Shown: positions 14,178 to 20,801 of the stretch, piece by piece
Numbering within the stretch: the first letter of the stretch is position 1
Layout: each line of letters starts with the position of its first letter
IMG/VR virus record: IMGVR_UViG_3300030419_005468
Location: 16,963-37,763 of that record
Strand: one strand, 5' to 3'
Length of the DNA stretch: 20,801 nucleotides
Origin: a virus
Position numbers and translations under genes: made by a program
Notes under the pieces: generated by a model
Databases searched by the model: none
Seen by the model: the letters and a program-made list of their open reading frames with translations, nothing else
What the model was told of the DNA's origin: nothing

Positions 14178-16010
14178 TTACTGAATCACACTTATGTTAT
14201 TTTCTTTTATTATTGATAATTTATCGATTAATGGGTGGGTAAAATCATGAGAAATAAGAAATACATTTAATTCTTCTTCTTCTGATAGTACTTCTATTAA
14301 TTTTTCTTTTCCTTCATCATCTAATACACCTGTTATCTCATCTAAAAATAATAAATTTATACTACTTCCGCCTAATTTTGATAATAAACTTCTGATTGCT
14401 AATAAGATAGCTGTTTGAATTCTGCTGAATTCTCCTCCAGAAACTGTTTCAATAGGTGTATCTATTCCATTATTTCTTACAATTATATTTAATTTTTCTT
14501 TATCTAAACGAAATGAAACTTGAAATTGACCATCAGAAAGTAAGGATAGATAATAGTTAATAGATAATTCTAATTCTTTAGTTAAATTTTCTAATTTAAA
14601 CGCAACTATTCCTGATGTACTAAATGCTTTCTTTAATATATTTATATTATTAACCTTAGTAGATAATTTAATAATATCATTCTTTATTATTGTTTGTCTA
14701 CTTAAAAAATCTTCTTTTTGCTCTGTTAGAGCATCTACTTTTGCATTATGTATTCCTACCTTTTGGTTATGTTCAGTAGCATTTTGTATTTTTATAGTAT
14801 TTGCTTTAACTTGTTTTTCTGTCGTAACTAACTCATATTGTAATTGATCATAATTAGGGTGTATAGTAGGTAATGTTTCATCAATCATACGAGTAAGTTG
14901 TTCAAACTTTTCTATAGTTTTTTGATTCTTATTATATTTTTCTACATCATACTGATAACTATTAACGTGTTCTTTAGCATATTTTAGTTCTTCTACTAAA
15001 CCTTCAATTCTTATTACTGTATTACATAAATCATTATTTAAATCTTTATGTAATTGTTTTGATTGAGAATTATCTATTATTTGTCCACAAGCATAACAAG
15101 TATCAGACATATCAATATTCATTAAAGATTTTTCAATATTTTGTTTATGTAGCTTTGCTTTAGTTACTTCTTGATTTAATTCTTCTAAGTCAGAAAACAT
15201 ATTAGGATCTGTCTCTGGAATTTTCATAGACATATCAAAATTTAAGTTGTTTCTTTCTTCTATATTTAAATTATTTTTGTCAATTTTTTTACAAGTTTGA
15301 GCGTATTCTTCTACTTCTTTTTCAATAATAGCTAAACTTTTAATCATATCTTGATTAGTTTCTGGAACTTCTATATAATCCATTTTTTCTGGTATAGTAG
15401 TAGTGCTTAAAAATGACTCAATAGTTTTAAGTTCTGCTTGTGTTTGTAAATATTGTTTATCAATAGAATTAGCTTTTATTTTAAGTGTTTCACCTATTTT
15501 TAAATATTTTTCTAAGTTAAATAAGTTTATTAAAAACTTTTTTCTATTTGTATCTGTTGCTTTAAGAAATTCCAATAAATCTATAGAACTTTGATAGGTA
15601 AGTTGTGAAAATATATTAAAATCAAGACCTAGTAATTCTTGTATTTTTTTATAGGTATCTAATACTTTATGTTCACTTAAATCTTTATTATCTTGTTTAA
15701 AAAGAACAGAACTTTTAGCTCCTATTCTATCAACCTTAACAATATAATTCTTATTATCAACTTTAAAATCTAATTCAGCCCACCATTCTTTTGAATTTGA
15801 CCATCTATTAACAATATCTGATTTTTTAATACTTTTTACATTTTTACTAAATAATATTTCTTGTAATATTAATGCGATAGAAGATTTACCACTACCATTA
15901 GGTGCAGTTAATTGCGTTATTTTACTTTTATTAAAATCAATTATGTTTTCCTTTTTCTGATACGAAAACATATTTGAAAATTTTAATGTATTAAGAATTA
16001 CCTTTGACAT
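14178..16010 (-). CDS. SbcC/Rad50-like recombination ATPase (T4 gp46 type)
   Basis: A 610-residue SMC-like ATPase, the partner of the nuclease encoded two genes upstream. Walker A is APNGSGKSS (36-44), the Q-loop QLTYQSS is near 136-142, the signature SGGE is at 524-527, and Walker B LLFLDEITGVLDD ends at D557-E558, followed by LISHD. Between the ATPase halves lies a heptad-rich coiled coil with a zinc hook DTCYACGQ (C305, C308) at its apex. The coil is short compared with bacterial SbcC and similar to T4 gp46. The complex resects double-strand ends to start recombination-dependent replication. The start overlaps the PP-loop gene by 20 bases. Confidence 0.93.
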   Translation of the reverse strand: MSKVILNTLKFSNMFSYQKKENIIDFNKSKITQLTAPNGSGKSSIALILQEILFSKNVKSIKKSDIVNRWSNSKEWWAELDFKVDNKNYIVKVDRIGAKSSVLFKQDNKDLSEHKVLDTYKKIQELLGLDFNIFSQLTYQSSIDLLEFLKATDTNRKKFLINLFNLEKYLKIGETLKIKANSIDKQYLQTQAELKTIESFLSTTTIPEKMDYIEVPETNQDMIKSLAIIEKEVEEYAQTCKKIDKNNLNIEERNNLNFDMSMKIPETDPNMFSDLEELNQEVTKAKLHKQNIEKSLMNIDMSDTCYACGQIIDNSQSKQLHKDLNNDLCNTVIRIEGLVEELKYAKEHVNSYQYDVEKYNKNQKTIEKFEQLTRMIDETLPTIHPNYDQLQYELVTTEKQVKANTIKIQNATEHNQKVGIHNAKVDALTEQKEDFLSRQTIIKNDIIKLSTKVNNINILKKAFSTSGIVAFKLENLTKELELSINYYLSLLSDGQFQVSFRLDKEKLNIIVRNNGIDTPIETVSGGEFSRIQTAILLAIRSLLSKLGGSSINLLFLDEITGVLDDEGKEKLIEVLSEEEELNVFLISHDFTHPLIDKLSIIKENNISVIQ

Positions 16011-16965
16011 ATTCTAATCCTGTTAATAATTTATACTCTAACCAATCTTCTGATAATTTTTTATTTTCAAAATGTTTATCTAATTTATCTTCTAATCTTT
16101 TTTTATATCTTAGTGTACTACTTCTCCAAGTTAAAAATGTTTGATAAGCATATCTACATTCTTTACGCAATAAATTTTCAGCTAAATTCATTTCTTTTAA
16201 GCTTTTTTCCCAACCAGTATATTTAATTCTATATGCTAAATTATCATAAGATTCATATAAAAAACTATTATCTTTCTCTCCTGGTTGCGAAGAATCGTGA
16301 TTTTTAGCATAGTGACAAAAGATAGGTTCTACACTAGTAAAAGTCATAAATTTATTATTTGTATTAATTGCATATTTTACATAATTAGGACTATCTTCCC
16401 ACCAACCTAGTCCTACTCCTGTATAATAATCTGGATTATGCCCACTATTTATAAGTATTTCTTTTTCACCAATAAATTCAAATAGATATGTTAACGCAGT
16501 TTGACTAACAGAATGAGTAAATTGTCCATATTTTACTGCTTTTGGTATAACATTTCTTAAAAGTTTATCGTAAGATAAAGGAATAATTTTTTGTTTTATT
16601 TTTCTATCTTTACAATATTTAGCGGCATATATTAAATCAAAATCATTCTGTCCATTAAAAAGTCGCATACTTAAAACTCTAAATGGGATATTTAATTGAT
16701 AGAAAGTTTCAGCACATACTTCACTATCTATTCCTCCACTCATTCCCAATACAAAGTTATAATCTTTATACTTCTCGGCAAATTTTTGTACTAAAATAAA
16801 ATAATCATCTCTAATTGATTTTCCATGATTTTTATAGGGAGGCACACAAATATAAGAACCTAGACTGGGAATTTTCTCATGACAATAATAATTTTTAAGA
16901 GGTCTCATAAATGTATTTGTCTGAATATATTTCCAATAAGTTCTATTTATTGTAATATCATACAT
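15991..16965 (-). CDS. PP-loop (N-type) ATP pyrophosphatase superfamily protein
   Basis: A 324-residue protein with the adenylating PP-loop motif FVLGMSGGIDSEV (S76-G-G-I-D-S81). Strand IPFRVLSMRLFNG and ILINSGHNPDYYTG further on fit the same fold. Members activate a carbonyl or thiol-accepting base by adenylation (QueC, asparagine synthetase, NAD synthetase, tRNA thiolation enzymes). It lacks the C-terminal cysteine zinc site expected of QueC and any glutaminase domain, and does not carry CxxC pairs typical of tRNA thiolases. I therefore leave the substrate open. It overlaps the gp47 gene by eight bases and gp46 by 20, so it is embedded between two subunits of one nuclease. Confidence 0.8.
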   Translation of the reverse strand: MYDITINRTYWKYIQTNTFMRPLKNYYCHEKIPSLGSYICVPPYKNHGKSIRDDYFILVQKFAEKYKDYNFVLGMSGGIDSEVCAETFYQLNIPFRVLSMRLFNGQNDFDLIYAAKYCKDRKIKQKIIPLSYDKLLRNVIPKAVKYGQFTHSVSQTALTYLFEFIGEKEILINSGHNPDYYTGVGLGWWEDSPNYVKYAINTNNKFMTFTSVEPIFCHYAKNHDSSQPGEKDNSFLYESYDNLAYRIKYTGWEKSLKEMNLAENLLRKECRYAYQTFLTWRSSTLRYKKRLEDKLDKHFENKKLSEDWLEYKLLTGLEYVKGNS

Positions 16966-17923
16966 TTATACCCAAATCTTTATATTCACTTAAAATTTCA
17001 TTTGTATTTTTAATTTTAATAAAATTTAAATATAATTCTAGTTCTTCAATTAGCGATTTATTTTTAAGATCGAGTTTTGAATCTTCAACTGGTTGTGTAG
17101 CTATTTTTTTATCTAAAAGTTCCGTATTTTTAATTTTAGAAAGTTCATCAATAGAACCAGTTACTTCATATACAATATGATTAAAATCATCCTCAATCAT
17201 TTTATCTGCTACTCCAATTGTTTTTCTTAGTAGTTTTGGTAGTTCTAAATCAATAAAATCTACTTTATAAGTAAAATCTTCATAAAATTTTGTTATTATA
17301 TTAACACCATATTTACGTTTATCGTCTCGATCAAAGGTAACATTTAAAGGGCTACCTGGATAATATGCTGGATAATCTTGATATTTATGTGCAAAGTGAA
17401 GATCGCCAAGAAGAATAAGTTTCCAAGGACGAAGTTTTTCAAAATCATATTCTGCGGTAATATGTGGAGGTACTTCTCCTCTAATATGTGTTACTAAAAT
17501 ATCATCTTCAAAATGTTTTGGTAGATTATCTAATTGCATTTCTCCATATGGAAAAAACTGAAATACTGCACTATTGATTTGAATTCGTTCATTCTTAGTG
17601 ATAATTTGGACATTTTTATTTTTTATTGCGTTTTCCTGTCCAAAATACGCTAAGAAACTATCTCCTTTTTTAGTTGCTTCATGATTACCTGGTATGATAT
17701 ATGTTGGTATAGATACTGAGTTTATATAACTAAGAAAAAGACATACCTCATCAGCCTCTGGTTTTTTATCAAATACATCTCCACTAATTATATGTACATC
17801 ACATTGTTGTTCTAACGCAAGAAGTTTTCTAAACATAGTTTTAAATCTATTAACTTGCCATTTATAAGGAACTTTCTTTTTGTGAAGAAGTATATGCCAA
17901 TCAGCTGAATTTAAAATTTTCAT
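16958..17923 (-). CDS. SbcD/Mre11-like nuclease (T4 gp47 type)
   Basis: A 321-residue metallophosphatase-fold nuclease. The five motifs are present in order: DWH (D8, H10), GDVFD (G48-D52), GNHE (G79-E82), THIRGE (H146) and GDLHFAH (H176, H179). These ligate two manganese ions that cut DNA ends. The C-terminal 90 residues are the capping and ATPase-binding part. It pairs with the SbcC-like ATPase downstream; the PP-loop gene lies between them. Its start overlaps the stop of the upstream gene by four bases and its stop overlaps the PP-loop start by eight. Confidence 0.94.
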   Translation of the reverse strand: MKILNSADWHILLHKKKVPYKWQVNRFKTMFRKLLALEQQCDVHIISGDVFDKKPEADEVCLFLSYINSVSIPTYIIPGNHEATKKGDSFLAYFGQENAIKNKNVQIITKNERIQINSAVFQFFPYGEMQLDNLPKHFEDDILVTHIRGEVPPHITAEYDFEKLRPWKLILLGDLHFAHKYQDYPAYYPGSPLNVTFDRDDKRKYGVNIITKFYEDFTYKVDFIDLELPKLLRKTIGVADKMIEDDFNHIVYEVTGSIDELSKIKNTELLDKKIATQPVEDSKLDLKNKSLIEELELYLNFIKIKNTNEILSEYKDLGINV

Positions 17924-18633
17924 TTTATCATATATCCTTCTCTTACATACTTTAAATGACCGTCAGCACCATAATTAAAAGAATCAGGATGTAGGTTTGC
18001 CTTAAATTGATACCCTTGTTCTTTTAACTCTTTAACTGTATTTTTTTCATCACTCCATATAGGAATAGCAGTTGTACCTAAAGGCATATTGTATAATATA
18101 TCATTACCTGTTCTAAGATGTATTTCTATTATTTTATCATCAATACATTCTATATTTAAATAATCAACATTCATTATTTTATTAATAAAATTTGGAAGCA
18201 TTATTTTAGGAGGTTCTACTGATGTCCAGCTTTTAAATCTAGTAAGATCTTTTTCTGTATTTTTACCTACCATTGCATGAAAAGGTTCCCATCTAAATAC
18301 AGAACCCGCAGGTGCTTTAGTAGTTTTATAATCTATAGAATAATGAGTTCCCTCAAAATATTCACACCAAAAATACCCTGGAGGAATACATCCATGATTA
18401 ACAATAAAATCATTATCAACTTCAGGTATAAATTTATGTACTTTTGCACCTATACCCATACCATATAAATTGTATATTGGTCTTACAACAGCTTTGAAGT
18501 AATAAGGTACTGGTGGAAGGGGTACACAAGCAGGACCAGCTTGATAACCAAGCTTAAGAGCTAGTTCAAGTTTATTGAAAGTCCATCTATATTGATGATA
18601 TATTTCCCAAGCTTGATAATCTTCATCAATCAA
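17920..18633 (-). CDS. Possible ATP-grasp-like protein
   Basis: A 237-residue protein that I recognise only by pattern. FKAVVRPIYNLYGMGIGA (46-63) resembles the ATP-grasp strand-lysine/glycine-loop region. FWCEYFEGTHYSIDYK (88-103) resembles the segment that contacts adenine and substrate. NIECIDDKIIEIHLRTGND (160-178) resembles the magnesium-binding C-terminal strand (viEiNxR), though the Asn is replaced by His. If correct, the protein would be a shortened ligase lacking the usual N-terminal domain. It starts with TTG in a TTGA overlap with the glycosyltransferase stop, with no good ribosome site, so it depends on coupling; no ATG lies near. It ends in an overlap with gp47. Fold assignment is tentative. 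Confidence 0.45.
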   Translation of the reverse strand: MIDEDYQAWEIYHQYRWTFNKLELALKLGYQAGPACVPLPPVPYYFKAVVRPIYNLYGMGIGAKVHKFIPEVDNDFIVNHGCIPPGYFWCEYFEGTHYSIDYKTTKAPAGSVFRWEPFHAMVGKNTEKDLTRFKSWTSVEPPKIMLPNFINKIMNVDYLNIECIDDKIIEIHLRTGNDILYNMPLGTTAIPIWSDEKNTVKELKEQGYQFKANLHPDSFNYGADGHLKYVREGYMIK

Positions 18634-19448
18634 GGATTCTGACCCATAATTAAGCTTACATCTCCTTCAAATGTATATGTACCAATATGATTAAGTCTAG
18701 TATTTGGATCAAGCCAAATTTCCCCACCAATTTTTTGCCATCTACGACAGAATGTATAATCTTCTGAAAGATAACGATTATCATCTGGATCTTGAATTGT
18801 ATCAAAAAATGAATAACAATATTTATGAAATTTCTCGTCTATATTAGAATCATTTCTATAATGTAATTCAGGATATGATTCTCTCATTTTATCAAATACA
18901 CGACGTTTTACGCAGAAAAAACCAGTAGAAGCATCAAGTACTTCAACCGCTCCATTTTCCATTCTAACCTGTCTTGTAGTTGGATCAAGAAATTTAAAAT
19001 TTATTGCATATTGAATTGGAAGAGCTTTTTTAGGGTATGCAGAAGCCATAATATCCTTATCATAAGCTAATGCTCTAAGAATAGAATCCACATCAAATTC
19101 AATATCTGCATCAATAAAAAATAAATGAGATGCAGTACTTTCCATAAACATTGCAGAAAGAATATTTCTTGCTCTTGTAACTAAACTCTCATTTCTTAAA
19201 GTAGTAATTCTAAAAGAAATTCCATACTGCATTAATGCTTGTGAAAGTTTAAACATAGAAAGAAAATATTGGTCAGTTATCATACCTCCATAGCACGGAG
19301 TTGCAAAGAATATTTCATATTTTCTTAACTTATCTAAGTCAATTTGTGCTTGATCTCCTTTTACTTGAGTAAAGGCTCCAAAAGATTTTTTATTGGAGCC
19401 TTCCTCTTCAATATCAGGAGTCACTAGATCTTTAAGTGACTTTTTCAT
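18630..19448 (-). CDS. GT-A (family 2-like) glycosyltransferase
   Basis: A 272-residue protein. After a 40-residue polar leader, IFFATPCYGGMITDQYF (46-62) opens the nucleotide-binding fold, TTLRNESLVTRARNILSAMF follows, and LFFIDADIEFD (109-119) holds the DxD motif (D113, D115) that binds metal and the nucleotide-sugar. ASTGFFCVKRRVFDKM and LSEDYTFCRRW (ED motif) match the acceptor half of GT2 enzymes. No membrane segment is present. This type of single-domain glycosyltransferase is frequent in marine phages; acceptor could be DNA, a virion protein or host glycan. It starts in an ATGA overlap with the SSB gene and is thus translated together with it. Confidence 0.82.
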   Translation of the reverse strand: MKKSLKDLVTPDIEEEGSNKKSFGAFTQVKGDQAQIDLDKLRKYEIFFATPCYGGMITDQYFLSMFKLSQALMQYGISFRITTLRNESLVTRARNILSAMFMESTASHLFFIDADIEFDVDSILRALAYDKDIMASAYPKKALPIQYAINFKFLDPTTRQVRMENGAVEVLDASTGFFCVKRRVFDKMRESYPELHYRNDSNIDEKFHKYCYSFFDTIQDPDDNRYLSEDYTFCRRWQKIGGEIWLDPNTRLNHIGTYTFEGDVSLIMGQNP

Positions 19449-20098
19449 GCTAAATCGTCAACGTCCTCTGTTGCTTTAAATTCGTCACCGGCATCACCAG
19501 CGAAATAAGAAGTATTTTGCATTAACCATTCTTTTTGCTCATCATATGTTTGACGCTTATAAATACGGTTAAGATCAAAAAGTTCAAGTGTTAGCTCTTC
19601 TTTACTAAGTGCAACACTTGCTCGTGCTGGAATACAGGTATATTTAACATTTTGAGGTAGTGGGCCTGTTTTCTCTTTTTTAACAGTAATATCATATCCT
19701 GTTTCAGGATCTGAAGGATTACCATATTCAGGATTAGAAGCGTAATCTACAATTTGACTATATATAGTTGAACGTAGATCAAATAATTTGATTTTACCAT
19801 CTGAACGATCAATTACATTGCAAACATAAGAAAATTGAGGTTTATCTGAGTATACAGCTTCATCAATTTCTTTAAAAGGATTAGCAGCACTATTGTCAAA
19901 ACCTTCAGTTTCTCTGCTAAACTCTAGACATTCTACGGGCATTTTTCTACCTTCAGTAGTTGTTACCCAATAACAATAACGAGGTAATACATCTCCAATT
20001 AGCCGAAGTTTGTTATCCCCGATATTCATTGTCATACGTTCGATTTCTCTACGTTGACCAGTATTTTGTTTTCCTTTTGCTTTATCCCAAGCGACCAT
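19445..20098 (-). CDS. Single-stranded DNA-binding protein, gp32-like
   Basis: A 217-residue protein with the layout of phage SSBs: a basic N-terminus (VAWDKAKGKQNTGQRREIER), an OB-fold core with KLRLIGDVLPRYCYWVTTTEGRK and the aromatic strands FSYVCNVIDR, and an acidic C-terminal tail ending EFKATEDVDDLA, used to recruit replication partners. No zinc site like T4 gp32 is seen. The ribosome site (AGGAGG six bases before the ATG) is among the strongest in the window, in keeping with the high level needed. The 38-base gap before it contains a short dyad GAAC-TAAC-GTTC. It lies between the helicase and the gp46/47 genes. SSB identity rests on overall features, not on a conserved catalytic motif. 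Confidence 0.75.
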   Translation of the reverse strand: MVAWDKAKGKQNTGQRREIERMTMNIGDNKLRLIGDVLPRYCYWVTTTEGRKMPVECLEFSRETEGFDNSAANPFKEIDEAVYSDKPQFSYVCNVIDRSDGKIKLFDLRSTIYSQIVDYASNPEYGNPSDPETGYDITVKKEKTGPLPQNVKYTCIPARASVALSKEELTLELFDLNRIYKRQTYDEQKEWLMQNTSYFAGDAGDEFKATEDVDDLA

Positions 20099-20136
20099 TT
20101 TATCCTCCTTGTTGAACGTTAGTTCTATGTTTAGGA

Positions 20137-20589
20137 TTATTTCTCTGAAACCAGAGACTCATATCTAAAATATATATAGTTTTCATCGTATGTTAAAAAT
20201 GGATTATCCATTTCTAAATCGGTTAAGTATGATTTAGGAATATAATTTACTTTTTCTGATATTCTTCGCATACTTAAAGCTCTAATATAATCGACTTTTA
20301 ATTTTGCATTTACATTATACCTTAAAACTTTTGGATTAATAATGTAACTCTGTTTTTCTTTAGTTCTATAATTACAAAGAAGCTTACCATTTATTGAATC
20401 TAAAGTTCCTTGTTCAAACAAAAACGTAGGAATATGATTTATCCTAAGAAACTCTAAAATTGATCTTCTTTGCCATACTATAGGTTCATTATAATCTTTT
20501 GTTTGGGCATGAGTCAAGATAACAATTGCAGCAGGGTTTCCCCTTCCTATTCGATAGATTTCATGCCAATTAAAATATGTAATATCCAC
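20137..20589 (-). CDS. Unknown protein between helicase and SSB genes
   Basis: A 150-residue protein that I do not recognise. It has a hydrophobic strand AAIVILTHAQTKDY, a helix with PIVWQRRSILEFLR, strand IPTFLFEQG, and a charged second half with VDYIRALSMRRISEK. This suggests a small alpha/beta protein without obvious metal ligands or nucleotide-binding loop. It begins with GTG, 20 bases inside the helicase gene, with GGAG some distance upstream; no ATG lies near the start. Position suggests a replication or helicase accessory protein, which is inference. Confidence 0.6.
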   Translation of the reverse strand: MDITYFNWHEIYRIGRGNPAAIVILTHAQTKDYNEPIVWQRRSILEFLRINHIPTFLFEQGTLDSINGKLLCNYRTKEKQSYIINPKVLRYNVNAKLKVDYIRALSMRRISEKVNYIPKSYLTDLEMDNPFLTYDENYIYFRYESLVSEK

Positions 20590-20800
20590 GATTTGTATAC
20601 CACTCCAATCTTTTTGTTTGTTGTCTATGTACTATTGGCCCGCCCAACCAAAAATCAACTATTAATGGTAATTCTTTATCATCATGTTCACGAATGATAC
20701 GACCAATTCGCTGTTCAAGCTTAATAGGATTATTATTAGGGCAAGTGAGAAACAATGTATCCAACCGATGACAACTAATACCTTCATCAAAGAGCTTAGT
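20570..20800 (-). CDS. SF2 helicase C-terminal part, UvsW-like (5' partial)
   Basis: The frame is open to the right edge, so the gene begins beyond the window and only the last 76 residues are seen. KLFDEGISCHRLDTLFL corresponds to motif V of superfamily 2 helicases. LEQRIGRIIREHDD is motif VI, with the arginine finger in QRxGRxxR. The short C-terminus after motif VI resembles phage UvsW-type branch-migration helicases more than long host helicases. It would unwind branched replication and recombination intermediates together with the gp46/47 complex. Helicase class is clear; the specific name is not. Confidence 0.82.
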   Translation of the reverse strand, partial: TKLFDEGISCHRLDTLFLTCPNNNPIKLEQRIGRIIREHDDKELPLIVDFWLGGPIVHRQQTKRLEWYTNRGYYIF

Positions 20801-20801
20801 C

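Noticed and set aside
15991-16965. Assignment of the PP-loop protein as QueC (7-cyano-7-deazaguanine synthase)
   Set aside because: The PP-loop is present but the C-terminal zinc cysteines of QueC are absent and no QueD, QueE or FolE gene is seen nearby.
1-20801. tRNA genes, CRISPR arrays, insertion sequences or attachment sites
   Set aside because: Gaps between genes are nearly all under 50 bases; the one larger gap (3142-3270) shows no cloverleaf, repeat array or terminal inverted repeats.

Overview
The window is a piece of an AT-rich double-stranded DNA tailed phage (Caudoviricetes). Two transcription blocks converge at about position 4,720. Rightward genes (2-4734) look like virion and tail genes. 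Leftward genes (20,800 down to 4,712) form one tightly packed block of about 16 kb for DNA replication, recombination, nucleotide supply and small-molecule enzymes. No ribosomal, integrase or transposase genes are visible, and I see no tRNA. The combination of ThyX, PurC, a SpeD-like protein, MazG, glutaredoxin, a cobalamin-dependent ribonucleotide reductase and many AT-rich overlapping genes resembles lytic phages of marine bacteria. The host cannot be named from this sequence.

Rightward block: a tail fibre gene entering from the left edge; a radical SAM/SPASM enzyme; a protein with two SWW motifs; a 49-residue basic protein; then, after a 129-base gap with a candidate promoter and an operator-like palindrome, a beta-helix virion protein, a disordered protein, a 72-residue protein and a 33-residue lysine-rich ORF. 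A strong intrinsic terminator hairpin for this block lies at 4761-4799, inside the 3' end of the opposing gene.

Leftward block, in transcription order from the right edge: UvsW-like helicase (partial), unknown protein, gp32-like ssDNA-binding protein, GT-A glycosyltransferase, possible ATP-grasp-like protein, SbcD/gp47 nuclease, PP-loop ATPase, SbcC/gp46 ATPase, class II ribonucleotide reductase, SpeD-like decarboxylase, glycine-amidinotransferase-like enzyme, unknown CPFAK protein, MazG, glutaredoxin, Hjc-like nuclease, 5'-3' exonuclease, degenerate dUTPase-like protein, PurC, ThyX, GT-B glycosyltransferase and a nicotianamine-synthase-like transferase. Many junctions are 1- to 4-base start/stop overlaps, which implies translational coupling.

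How the genes fit together: the reductase (with glutaredoxin as a plausible electron donor), ThyX, PurC and MazG serve the nucleotide pool. SSB, helicase, exonuclease, gp46/47 and the Hjc-like nuclease serve replication and recombination. The less expected layer is a set of biosynthetic enzymes scattered through both blocks: radical SAM, amidinotransferase, SpeD-like, PP-loop, ATP-grasp-like, nicotianamine-synthase-like and two glycosyltransferases. They could modify phage DNA, virion proteins or host metabolites. The SpeD/amidinotransferase pair is the best candidate for an undescribed pathway.
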